In this document: positions 1 through 7,031 of the stretch, piece by piece | How positions within the stretch are numbered: position 1 is the first letter of the stretch | Layout: every line of letters begins with the position of its first letter | Source of the DNA: CAZHOS01 sp964534605 | GTDB taxonomy: Bacteria > Patescibacteriota > Saccharimonadia > Saccharimonadales > VXPC01 | Assembly: GCA_964534605.1 (NCBI GenBank) | Contig: CAZHOS010000020.1 | Coordinates: forward strand, 1 to 15,953 | Reading direction: 5' to 3' | DNA length: 15,953 nucleotides | Translations under genes and position numbers: made by a program | The notes under the pieces: generated by a model | Database searches by the model: none | The model's input: the letters and a program-made list of their open reading frames with translations, nothing else | Told to the model about the DNA's origin: nothing

Positions 1-184
1 TACTGCCAACGGAGTTATTGTTGACCCGGTAGGGCCTGCAGTAGATACAGAAGTATTGAGCGAACTAGCTAACACCGGCCTCGGGGCAAAGCAGATAGTT
101 TACGTTGGCATAGCAATACTAGGAACAGTAGTTGCGATCGGCTCTAGCATAAGCACTCGAGCACAGAACTACACTAGAAGGTAA
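1..184 (+). CDS. C-terminal end of a sortase-anchored surface protein (partial)
   Basis: Only the last 60 codons are in the window; the open frame begins at base 2 and stops with TAA at 182-184. The visible tail has the three parts of a cell-wall sorting signal: an LANTG pentapeptide (bases 65-79), a hydrophobic stretch of about 20 residues (QIVYVGIAILGTVVAIG), and a short positively charged end (ARAQNYTRR-like, ending RR). LAxTG is the variant of LPxTG associated with class E sortases in high-GC Gram-positives. I infer that the protein is exported, cut at the Thr-Gly bond and fixed to the cell surface. No functional domain is visible, so its role is unknown. It runs tail to tail into the ABC exporter, with three bases between stop codons and no visible terminator. 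Confidence 0.75.
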   Translation, partial: TANGVIVDPVGPAVDTEVLSELANTGLGAKQIVYVGIAILGTVVAIGSSISTRAQNYTRR

Positions 185-187
185 AAG

Positions 188-1957
188 CTAGGATATAAAT
201 CCATTGGTCTGGTGCGACCAAAGCTTCTTGTAAGTACCACGGCGTTTCTTTACCAGCTCGCTGTGGGTGCCTGACTCTACTATTCTGCCGTCTTCCATAA
301 CGATTATTTTATCCAAGTGTTGGACGGTAGATAACCTGTGTGCGATCACTATAGATGTCTTACCCTTCATGAGTGTTTTGAGAGATTTTTGTATGTAGCT
401 CTCGCTCTCGCTATCGAGGGCGCTGGTTGCCTCGTCCAGCAGCAGTATAGGTGCTTTTTTGAGAAATGCTCTGGCTATGGCAACGCGTTGTTTTTGCCCG
501 CCGCTTAGCTTGATGCCTCTTTCGCCAACCAAGGTGTCGTAGCCCTTGGGCAGCTTCATGATGAACTCATGCGCGTAAGCCTTCTTGGCAGCGTTCTTTA
601 TGCTAATGAGTGACGCGTCTGGGTTAGAGTAGCGGATGTTCTCGGCTACGGTTCTATGGAAAAGCAGAGGCTCTTGGGTCACGTAGGTAATATTCTTGCG
701 CAGGCTAGAAAGGGTCATTACATCCTTAGATACATTATCGAAGCGTATAGAGCCTGTATCTGGTTGCTCAAAGCCAAGTAGCAGCTTGAATAGCGTTGAT
801 TTACCGCTGCCGCTTGAGCCTATTAGACCTATGCTTTCGCCCCGTTTTATGGATATATCTAGACTGCTTAGAACAACGTCATTATTATCGCCATCTTTGT
901 AGGTGAAGGAAACATCATCGATAGTTATGGCGGGCCTTGCTCCAAGCTGAATATCTCTAGAGCCTTCTGGGTCGACTTCTTGCTCGTTCTGCTCTAGTAT
1001 CTCGACCATTTCATGAGCGTCAGATATTGCCTGCTCAAAGGTTTTCAGCGCATTATTAAACTGAAAGAACTCACCCGTAAGTAATGAGGTTATGCGTATA
1101 AGTGTATACAAGATACCGATCTCTAACTGTCCATTAAGAGTAAAGTAGGCTCCCACAAGAAGAACCCCGGAGGTAATAACATTGGTTACTACGCTAGTAA
1201 CTAGGTCTATTTTAGTCTGCTTATACATAAAAGACTTATGCTGGGTGGTCTGCATTTTGCTGAGTTGTGAGAAGAGTGTTTCAGACTCTTTCTTTTCTGC
1301 GGCCTCGGCTTTAACCGCAAAGACGTTGGTAATGCTGTCGGCGATAGAGCCGGTTGCTCTGCTGCGGATACGTGCTGTCTCACGGTTTAATGTTGCTCGT
1401 ACCTGAGTTCTTTTGTATACATAGTAAGAAAGGAGCACCATCACCATGAGTACGGAAGCTGCATAGAGTGGACTAACAATAAATGAATATACACACACGA
1501 AAATTATCGCCACAACGGCTGGTATAAGGTTGTAGAGTAGGGTTGCATTGATGTTTGCATTATTGCCGGTAAAGGCGGTAACCTTGGAAACTAGCGCCCC
1601 ACTAAAGTTATTCGCGTGGAAAGATGCGCGGTTATGCACTAAATGATCAAAGCAATATTGACGAATATCTCTAACAGACTTTGTCCAAGCATAGCCGCTG
1701 ATGATGGTGCCGGTACGTATTAAAGCCTCAGCGAGTATGACTCGTATAAATATGTAGCCGCCACCAATCATCACGAGCGAATCCCTGGTCAGAGAGCCAT
1801 CAACTAGCTGCTGTATCAGGACTCCTTCTATTATTGGCGGCAAATAGTTTTGTACAAGGTATCCAGTACTAAAAAATATCCAAGATACTATATTCAGGCG
1901 CGTATGCTTTTTGGTTATACGGTAATACCAGTTCAAAACTTTTTTTGTTGTGCTCAT
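188..1957 (-). CDS. ABC exporter half-transporter (fused membrane and ATPase domains)
   Basis: A 589-residue type IV ABC exporter subunit, expected to work as a dimer in the cytoplasmic membrane and to export a lipid, drug or peptide using ATP; the substrate cannot be read from sequence. Residues about 20-310 form the six-helix membrane domain. The ATPase domain follows with all key motifs: Walker A GSSGSGKST (380-388), Q-loop Gln428, signature LSGGQ (484-488), Walker B ILLLDE (504-509, catalytic Glu509) and the switch His540. Length is typical of the family. The start ATG at 1957 follows a TATACT box by eight bases with no Shine-Dalgarno, suggesting a leaderless message. No partner half-transporter is adjacent in the window, so a homodimer is most likely. 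Confidence 0.93.
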   Translation of the reverse strand: MSTTKKVLNWYYRITKKHTRLNIVSWIFFSTGYLVQNYLPPIIEGVLIQQLVDGSLTRDSLVMIGGGYIFIRVILAEALIRTGTIISGYAWTKSVRDIRQYCFDHLVHNRASFHANNFSGALVSKVTAFTGNNANINATLLYNLIPAVVAIIFVCVYSFIVSPLYAASVLMVMVLLSYYVYKRTQVRATLNRETARIRSRATGSIADSITNVFAVKAEAAEKKESETLFSQLSKMQTTQHKSFMYKQTKIDLVTSVVTNVITSGVLLVGAYFTLNGQLEIGILYTLIRITSLLTGEFFQFNNALKTFEQAISDAHEMVEILEQNEQEVDPEGSRDIQLGARPAITIDDVSFTYKDGDNNDVVLSSLDISIKRGESIGLIGSSGSGKSTLFKLLLGFEQPDTGSIRFDNVSKDVMTLSSLRKNITYVTQEPLLFHRTVAENIRYSNPDASLISIKNAAKKAYAHEFIMKLPKGYDTLVGERGIKLSGGQKQRVAIARAFLKKAPILLLDEATSALDSESESYIQKSLKTLMKGKTSIVIAHRLSTVQHLDKIIVMEDGRIVESGTHSELVKKRRGTYKKLWSHQTNGFIS

Positions 1958-1965
1958 TTCGATTT

Positions 1966-1971
1966 AGTATA
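1966..1971 (-). promoter_or_regulatory. -10 box of the ABC exporter gene (leaderless start)
   Basis: TATACT read on the minus strand, eight bases before the ATG at 1957. A start site about seven bases downstream of the box would fall at or next to the ATG. No good -35 is visible at 16-18 bases. Confidence 0.5.
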
Positions 1972-2008
1972 AAGCATAAGATATTTGCCTGCACGCAGTT
2001 AGAGCACC

Positions 2009-2037
2009 TTACCCTTACAGGATTGCTGTGGTATCTT
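2009..2037 (+). promoter_or_regulatory. Candidate promoter of trhO (leaderless start)
   Basis: TATCTT at 2032-2037 lies seven bases before the ATG at 2045. A weak -35 (TTACCC, 2009-2014) sits 17 bases upstream. There is no Shine-Dalgarno between box and start codon, so transcription probably begins at or beside the ATG. Confidence 0.4.
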
Positions 2038-2044
2038 AGTAGCG

Positions 2045-2905
2045 ATGCAGAGGAATATACTTTTTTACAAATTTACGCCGGTGGCTGATCCAGACATGGT
2101 TATGCGCTGGCAGCGCGAGCTGTGCACACGGCTAAACCTTAAGGGGCGGATTATTATTGCTGGCCATGGCATAAACGGCACGATTAGCGGCGATATAGAA
2201 GACCTCAAGCAGTACAAGCGCGAGATGAACGGCACTGAAGCCTTCAAGTCCATCCAGTACAAGTGGAGCGAGGGCAAGAGGGACGATTACCCCAAATTGT
2301 CCATCAAAGTACGCAACGAGCTAGTCACTTTGGCGCCAGACGAAGAATTTGATGTATACAACAAAAGCAAAGGGCTCAAGCCCAAAGACTGGCACGAATA
2401 TATCAAGAATAACCCTGACGTTATTATCCTGGACGCCCGTAACGAGTACGAAAGCGACATAGGCGTATTTAAGGGTGACAATTTAGTCGCACCAAAGATC
2501 AAGACCTTTAAAGACATCAAGCCACATCTAGATAAACTACCCAAAGACCAACCAGTTTTAACGTACTGCACAGGCGACATCCGCTGCGAGTACCTCAGCG
2601 CCTATATGCAGCACAAAGGCTTCGACGAGGTCTACCACCTAGACGGCGGCATCGTGAAATACGGCCAAGAATATGGCGACGAAGGCTACTGGGATGGCAA
2701 ATGCTATGTATTCGATAAGCGCATGAAGATGGGTTTTAGCGATAATAGCCCAGATATAGCTGCCTGCATAGAGTGTGGCAACAAAACGAGCGATCAGCTT
2801 AACTGCGACGACTGCAACAAGCAGCTAGTCGTGTGCCAGTCTTGTGAAGACAACTATATTCACTGTAAAAACCCGACCATGTCCAGCGCTAAACGGCGCA
2901 AGTAG
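2045..2905 (+). CDS. trhO: tRNA uridine(34) hydroxylase, rhodanese-like
   Basis: A 286-residue protein of the TrhO (YceA) family, which uses oxygen to hydroxylate uridine 34 in the wobble position of certain tRNAs, giving 5-hydroxyuridine. An N-terminal ferredoxin-like domain (residues 1-100, with IAGHGINGTISG at 38-49) is followed by a rhodanese domain with the family's active-site loop CTGDIRCEYLSAYM, catalytic Cys175 and a second Cys181. The C-terminus carries a cysteine cluster (Cys241, 244, 254, 257, 264, 267, 274), probably metal binding, as in relatives. The usual loop is CTGGIRC; here one Gly is Asp. ATG at 2045 is chosen because the N-terminal strand ILFYKF matches the family start. 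Its own weak promoter lies immediately upstream. Confidence 0.9.
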   Translation: MQRNILFYKFTPVADPDMVMRWQRELCTRLNLKGRIIIAGHGINGTISGDIEDLKQYKREMNGTEAFKSIQYKWSEGKRDDYPKLSIKVRNELVTLAPDEEFDVYNKSKGLKPKDWHEYIKNNPDVIILDARNEYESDIGVFKGDNLVAPKIKTFKDIKPHLDKLPKDQPVLTYCTGDIRCEYLSAYMQHKGFDEVYHLDGGIVKYGQEYGDEGYWDGKCYVFDKRMKMGFSDNSPDIAACIECGNKTSDQLNCDDCNKQLVVCQSCEDNYIHCKNPTMSSAKRRK

Positions 2906-2932
2906 TGGGTTAAGAACTAAGACGTAAGTCGA

Positions 2933-2960
2933 TTGACAAAGACCATCAATATGTTAGTCT
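2933..2960 (+). promoter_or_regulatory. Promoter of the 110-aa unknown gene
   Basis: A consensus -35 TTGACA (2933-2938), 16 bases of spacer, and TAGTCT (2955-2960) preceded by TGT, an extended -10. Transcription would start near 2967, leaving a leader of about 135 bases before the ATG at 3104. Confidence 0.6.
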
Positions 2961-2987
2961 AGACAGGATTTGATTAGAAGTCATGAC

Positions 2988-3021
2988 TCTGGAGAAACCA
3001 TTTTGGTCGCTTATCTCCAGA
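2988..3021 (+). promoter_or_regulatory. Stem-loop in the leader of the 110-aa gene
   Basis: An exact 8-base inverted repeat, TCTGGAGA (2988-2995) and TCTCCAGA (3014-3021), encloses a smaller stem ACC/GGT (2997-2999, 3005-3007) around ATTTT. An 8-base palindrome GTCATGAC lies just before it (2980-2987). No U-run follows, so it is not a terminator. It could be a regulatory leader structure or a protein-binding site. Confidence 0.5.
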
Positions 3022-3103
3022 CGAGCAAGTAGCGAATCCACCAATATTAACCCTCTTTTTTATCTGGCTAAATTATGAGAATAACCTTACAAGGAGTATA
3101 GAG

Positions 3104-3436
3104 ATGTCTTTAAAGACTCCTATTGATGAGCGGCGTAGCAGCGAGGCGTCAAACAAGATTGCGGAAGTAAGTGCACTTCTAGCAGCACGAGAGATTGTTG
3201 GTTTAGAGGTTGCCGCCCCAAGATGCCAGGATCCCGTCTGCGAAAAAACAGCAGACAACAAAAGCGTTAACCAAGAGGTAGCCTCTAGTCGATGGGGTGC
3301 AGACAGAAAGGCAGCTACCGTAGAAGGAGCTCCAAGAGTGCTTCGGAGAACTAACGGAGATACCGTGATAACGCCTATGGGAAAAATGCCAAAAATCCGA
3401 ACAACAAGCCGTAGCGCTACACGTCCAGCGTTTTAA
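3104..3436 (+). CDS. Unknown 110-aa basic protein
   Basis: I do not recognise this protein. It is hydrophilic, with many Arg and Lys residues (most strongly in the last 50 residues), two cysteines close together (residues 41 and 46), and no signal peptide or membrane segment. The N-terminal 35 residues could form a helix; the rest looks low in structure. The gene is likely real: a strong Shine-Dalgarno AAGGAG (3091-3096) sits seven bases before the ATG, a good promoter lies 140 bases upstream, and a structured leader separates them. A second strong promoter begins seven bases after its stop codon, so the 211-aa gene downstream need not depend on this one. The context suggests a lineage-specific protein expressed with the accessory wall-hydrolase block. 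Confidence 0.65.
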   Translation: MSLKTPIDERRSSEASNKIAEVSALLAAREIVGLEVAAPRCQDPVCEKTADNKSVNQEVASSRWGADRKAATVEGAPRVLRRTNGDTVITPMGKMPKIRTTSRSATRPAF

Positions 3437-3442
3437 AAATAA

Positions 3443-3471
3443 TTGACACAAAATAATTAAAAGTATATAAT
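3443..3471 (+). promoter_or_regulatory. Perfect consensus sigma-70-type promoter
   Basis: TTGACA (3443-3448), 17-base AT-rich spacer, TATAAT (3466-3471): both hexamers and the spacing match the housekeeping consensus exactly. It is the only perfect promoter I see in the window. Transcription should begin near 3478, feeding the hairpin-rich RNA and possibly the 211-aa gene. Confidence 0.85.
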
Positions 3472-3477
3472 ACATGT

Positions 3478-3588
3478 AACAATATAAGCAGATGCTACAC
3501 GCTAAAGCATTTCTGGTCACATCTTTTTAGGCATAGCACCTAACCTCTTACTGGTCGAGAGGGCGCGTAAATTACGCGTCTTTTTTGT
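3478..3588 (+). ncRNA. Candidate small structured RNA or attenuator leader
   Basis: About 110 bases lie between a perfect promoter and an intrinsic terminator, with no ORF. Four hairpins follow in line: ATGCT/AGCAT (3492-3510), TTAGG/CCTAA with a 7-base loop (3527-3543), CCTCT/AGAGG with a 9-base loop (3544-3562), and the terminator stem CGCGTA/TACGCG followed by six T. An alternative pairing AGATG (3490-3494) with CATCT (3520-3524) would disrupt the first hairpin, as in a switch. It matches no SRP, 6S, tmRNA or RNase P motif that I know. Either it is a free small RNA, or a terminator-controlled leader for the 211-aa gene starting 30 bases later. Confidence 0.6.
3562..3586 (+). terminator. 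Intrinsic terminator ahead of the 211-aa gene
   Basis: A 6-base stem, CGCGTA/TACGCG, extended by a G-U pair, with a 3-base loop, followed directly by TTTTTT (3581-3586). It lies after the strong promoter and before the ATG at 3618, so it either ends a small RNA or attenuates the gene. Confidence 0.75.
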
Positions 3589-3617
3589 ATATTGATCAGA
3601 TTTAAGAGGTAAAACTT

Positions 3618-4253
3618 ATGAGCCAGAAGAGTAGCAGCAGGAAACGTCTACGATCAAATGTAGACCGGTTTTATAGCGCTGGGTCTTGGTTTCGTGTAGA
3701 AGATTTTGCACACTACCCGCACGCCGAAGAAAACGCACAGATCTTGACAGATCAACAACCGCAAAAAAACTACTACTTAGAGATGGAAGGGTTTGGAGAT
3801 CATGATACACCCAGGCGGTGTCGAGTGGCAGAAGCTGCGTACAGAGTGTGTCTACAAGAAGTAAGCATAAAGAGCCTAACAAGAGGAGAGGGTAACCCTT
3901 CTACGGTACTGCCATCTCAGTACATCGTGGGCATGAACGCTATCCACCGGAATAATCTATTTTCGATAGGGCTTACCCTTAAGGCCCGTCGCTACAAAAT
4001 ACCCGCAGACGTAGAAGACAGAATGAGGGAGCTTGCTCCATTGTACTCAAGAGAGATGTCCGTGGAGCTTGGAGAGCTTAGCAAGAAAGCTAGAGCCAAG
4101 AAAATAGCTGCCGTATTAGCAATACAGAGCACTGGATCTGATCGAGACGTACAACAATTGACTAATGATATAGCAAGAAAAGCAGCCTTTATACAGGCTA
4201 TACGAGCTTTTTCTTGCCCAGACATCAGCAAGCCACAGGCGGCGTCAACATGA
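3618..4253 (+). CDS. Unknown 211-aa basic protein
   Basis: I do not recognise this protein. It has no signal peptide or membrane segment and is rich in Arg and Lys, so it is probably cytoplasmic; nucleic-acid binding is possible but unproven. The first 15 residues are very basic. Residues about 125-200 look helical and include two Lys/Arg-rich helices (KKARAKKIAAVLAI and NDIARKAAFIQAIRAF). It starts with ATG eight bases after AAGAGG (3604-3609). It ends in TGA immediately followed by in-frame TAG, the only TGA stop in the window. It sits 75 bases before the large wall hydrolase and is probably cotranscribed with it when the upstream terminator is read through. Confidence 0.7.
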   Translation: MSQKSSSRKRLRSNVDRFYSAGSWFRVEDFAHYPHAEENAQILTDQQPQKNYYLEMEGFGDHDTPRRCRVAEAAYRVCLQEVSIKSLTRGEGNPSTVLPSQYIVGMNAIHRNNLFSIGLTLKARRYKIPADVEDRMRELAPLYSREMSVELGELSKKARAKKIAAVLAIQSTGSDRDVQQLTNDIARKAAFIQAIRAFSCPDISKPQAAST

Positions 4254-4272
4254 TAGCTCTACTACCTATCGG

Positions 4273-4291
4273 TGGCAGGATAAATCTGCCA
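4273..4291 (+). promoter_or_regulatory. Stem-loop between the 211-aa gene and the wall hydrolase
   Basis: TGGCAG and CTGCCA enclose a 7-base loop. No U-run follows, so termination is unlikely. It lies 25 bases before the hydrolase Shine-Dalgarno AGGAG (4317-4321) and might protect or process the message. Confidence 0.4.
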
Positions 4292-4328
4292 ACAACCATA
4301 AAACTACAAGTAAATCAGGAGAAATAAC

Positions 4329-6998
4329 ATGTCATTTGAAAACCCAACACCAGAATCACACAGCAACCCAGGCAACTACCAAAAGGAGAGAACAAAGATT
4401 GGTCTTCCCCCAAAAACAGCAGTTATTGCTATCGGGGTATCTACCGGGGCTGTTTTTGCGCCAGGAATAGCCGGAGCATCTGAAGCGTCATATCTTCCAG
4501 AGCCAGCTACGCAGCACATGGATATACCAACTGCTGAGCCCGCCCAACCACTTACGCCTCCTGAAGAAAACCAAGAGTCAGGAAGACATATTGATGCCGC
4601 TGCACAACAAGGATTCACGGAAGTTCAGCCCGGGGATACACTGTACGGTTTGGCAGAAGCTGCATTTGGCGATGGTGCACCTGCGTCAACCCTTAATGAC
4701 GCAGCAGCGAATGCTGCCCAGACGCTTGGCATTAGCCCGGATCAGTTGGCTATTGGTACACAAATAAACAATGCTGACTTTTTTGTGGACCCAGATGTTT
4801 TTAAAGAAGGAGACACTCTATACAGCAAAGCACAAAATATGGAGCTTGCTGACGGCCGTACACCTCTTGAAGCGGCTGAAGATTTTGCAGCTGCACATAA
4901 TATTGACCCAACCAATATACCGGTAGGCACCATTGTAGAGGCAGGCCTGCCAGCTGCTGAAACTCGAGCAGAAGCCCAAGAACAAGGCAGTACTGATGGT
5001 GCACCAGTAACAGTGGCTTCAGCAGAGCCAGCGGGTGATGCTGGGGATGCAAACGTGCAAAGCTCGGTAGATACTGCAGATTTAACTCTTGATGAGCGCA
5101 TAAAGATGGGTATTGAGGATAGAAATAGTCAGGTGTCGGATCAAGGATCTGCCAGCCCGAACGAAGATGTAGCTTCTGGGCAAGCAGTAGAAACTGCGCC
5201 ACTACCAAGCTACCCGCCTACAGAGTTTATTCTACCTGGTGAACAGCACCCACAACCAGCTGAGAGCAACGGGGCAGATGCAGCTCGACAGCTCGGAGAG
5301 CCAGAAGAACCAACCAGAGATCTAGTTGAGCCAAGTGAAGACGTGATGTCTCCTGCTGAGGACGTAGACAACAACTCTCTTTCAGCAGGTGATGCAGGCG
5401 TTGCAGATCCGGCCAGCGCTAGGCAGGTGATCAGCCCTGAGAACCAAGAGGAGGTTGCGGATGAAGGCCAGGACCCCTTCCCGATTATTAGTTATGAGGT
5501 TCTAAATATAGAGCCTTTTGATCCAGATGTTTTTGCTAATGGGTTAGGCCCAATAAGGGAGGCTGCAGAGCAAAACGCTGGCGAGACATCTCCTTTCCCA
5601 GCAAATCCACAAGACTCTGGCAGAGAGTCGGATGCACAGGATCAAGAGCTAGGGGCTGGTGCAATAGACTTGCCAGGCGGAGCTGCACTAGGGCATTCCG
5701 AGGCTGTCTTAGAGGATGGTCAGTCGATTAGTATTTCTCAGCTTGAGAGCCTAGGCTTCCCAAATGATGTGGCTACTCTACTCGATGTTGTATCTGCAAA
5801 CGAACCTAGTTGCGTGGCTCTCGCAGACATGTGGGCGCAGGAGATAGCTAATGAGCGCATTATATTTGCTGGCTCCACTAATAATAGAGTAGAGATTTCT
5901 GGACACGACATGCTTGATGACTGCCAGACATTTACAGAAGATATATACAACCAGCCACAAGAACAGATAGATGTAGCAACTATCATGTTGTACGCAGTAG
6001 TTGATTATCTCGATGAGTATCCGGAAAGAACAGTAACGATAAACTCGATCACTACCGGTATACCAGGGACAAACGACGGTCATTCGCACGGTAGTCTACA
6101 CTACACCGGGCAAGCACTAGACTTCGGAGGAAGCAGGGAAGACTTACAGCATCTCTTTACCTGGCTACTCGATGCCTACCGGCCTGTTATGCCAGAGTTA
6201 ATCTATGCCCACCCAACAGAAGGATTTAATATATATAAGAGCGGCCAAGGCAACCCAGACCCTAGCCACAACCATGTGCATGCAGCTTTTTCGATCAAGG
6301 CCCCAGAAGAGGCAGAGGTAGAAGAGATCGAGGAATCTGTAGAGATAGAATATACCTGCAGTCATGAACACCATCCAAACTTTGTCTACGAGCTAACTAC
6401 AGAGCAAGAGTCTATAATCGACCAATATGATAAAACCGAGGAAGAAAAGCAATTTGCCAGAGACCTACTACGAACCCTAACCGAAGAGGCGGTCCGTGGC
6501 TGCTATCCGACTAACCTAGATATCACTTTCACTCAAGCTTTGCTAGAAACTAACTTCGGCCAATCATCTTTAGCGAGAGAGCATTTCAACTTTGGCGGCC
6601 TAACAGCAGGCGCTAACTTCGATGGAGAGACTGTTTTCTCCGGAGACTTAGACGCCAATGGGAACTCAATCCAACAACAATTTAGATCCTTCGGTTCTCT
6701 TAGAGAAGGTGTGATTGGAATACTAGAGTTTAAGAGCGAAGGCAACAAGGTCTGGTATGCAGACGCGATTGCACACAGAGACAATCCAGATCTTCACCTT
6801 AGAGGGCTAGTTGCCTTTATCGACGAGGAGGGTGACGAAGTGCCTGTAAGTGCAGAATCACCGGCTACAGACGATAGGCGCTTGCAATATGCAGAAGATC
6901 CCAACTACATAGAAAAGGTGCAGAACTGGCGTAGAGTCTACCAGACAGCAGAGCTATTCGTTGCTGGCACGGTTGATATATATAGCGTCAACGGCTAG
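4329..6998 (+). CDS. Secreted LysM / M15-like peptidase / glucosaminidase wall hydrolase
   Basis: An 889-residue exported peptidoglycan hydrolase with two catalytic domains. Residues 30-50 are a hydrophobic signal ending near AGA-SEA, after an unusually long 28-residue N-region. Two LysM-like modules follow (about 95-147, with VQPGDTLYGLA, and 155-205). An acidic, Pro/Ala/Glu-rich linker spans about 210-450. The middle domain resembles M15/VanY-type zinc peptidases: S-x-H591-x-x-G594-x-x-x-D598 and H649-V-H651 supply the expected ligands. The C-terminal domain (about 690-880) looks like a GH73 N-acetylglucosaminidase, with likely catalytic Glu740 in ALLETNFGQS and the NFGG motif at 754-757. 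Cysteines 495/532 and 677/725 may form disulfides. It would cut both stem peptides and glycan strands. ATG with AGGAG seven bases before supports the start. Target (self or host wall) is not readable. Confidence 0.8.
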   Translation: MSFENPTPESHSNPGNYQKERTKIGLPPKTAVIAIGVSTGAVFAPGIAGASEASYLPEPATQHMDIPTAEPAQPLTPPEENQESGRHIDAAAQQGFTEVQPGDTLYGLAEAAFGDGAPASTLNDAAANAAQTLGISPDQLAIGTQINNADFFVDPDVFKEGDTLYSKAQNMELADGRTPLEAAEDFAAAHNIDPTNIPVGTIVEAGLPAAETRAEAQEQGSTDGAPVTVASAEPAGDAGDANVQSSVDTADLTLDERIKMGIEDRNSQVSDQGSASPNEDVASGQAVETAPLPSYPPTEFILPGEQHPQPAESNGADAARQLGEPEEPTRDLVEPSEDVMSPAEDVDNNSLSAGDAGVADPASARQVISPENQEEVADEGQDPFPIISYEVLNIEPFDPDVFANGLGPIREAAEQNAGETSPFPANPQDSGRESDAQDQELGAGAIDLPGGAALGHSEAVLEDGQSISISQLESLGFPNDVATLLDVVSANEPSCVALADMWAQEIANERIIFAGSTNNRVEISGHDMLDDCQTFTEDIYNQPQEQIDVATIMLYAVVDYLDEYPERTVTINSITTGIPGTNDGHSHGSLHYTGQALDFGGSREDLQHLFTWLLDAYRPVMPELIYAHPTEGFNIYKSGQGNPDPSHNHVHAAFSIKAPEEAEVEEIEESVEIEYTCSHEHHPNFVYELTTEQESIIDQYDKTEEEKQFARDLLRTLTEEAVRGCYPTNLDITFTQALLETNFGQSSLAREHFNFGGLTAGANFDGETVFSGDLDANGNSIQQQFRSFGSLREGVIGILEFKSEGNKVWYADAIAHRDNPDLHLRGLVAFIDEEGDEVPVSAESPATDDRRLQYAEDPNYIEKVQNWRRVYQTAELFVAGTVDIYSVNG

Positions 6999-7006
6999 CA
7001 GACGAG

Positions 7007-7012
7007 TATAAT
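7007..7012 (+). promoter_or_regulatory. TATAAT -10 box of uvrC (leaderless start)
   Basis: A perfect TATAAT seven bases before the ATG at 7020, with no Shine-Dalgarno between. The message probably starts at the ATG. No clear -35 is visible. Confidence 0.6.
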
Positions 7013-7031
7013 CTATCTCATGGATAGATTA
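7009..7031. promoter_or_regulatory. 9-base inverted repeat across uvrC -10 and start codon
   Basis: TAATCTATC (7009-7017) and its exact reverse complement GATAGATTA (7023-7031) flank a 5-base centre containing most of the ATG. The left arm overlaps the -10 box. This is the geometry of a repressor operator, or of a hairpin holding the start codon in its loop. It does not match known LexA boxes. Confidence 0.5.

Noticed and set aside
3478..3588. SRP RNA, tmRNA, RNase P or 6S RNA
   Set aside because: None of the conserved motifs I know for these (such as the SRP GGAA loop region, or a tRNA-like CCA end) is present at this site.
4742..5208. Minus-strand ORFs of 119 and 135 codons opposite the wall hydrolase linker
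   Set aside because: They mirror the compositionally biased Ala/Glu/Pro linker; biased coding often leaves the other frames open. No start signals.
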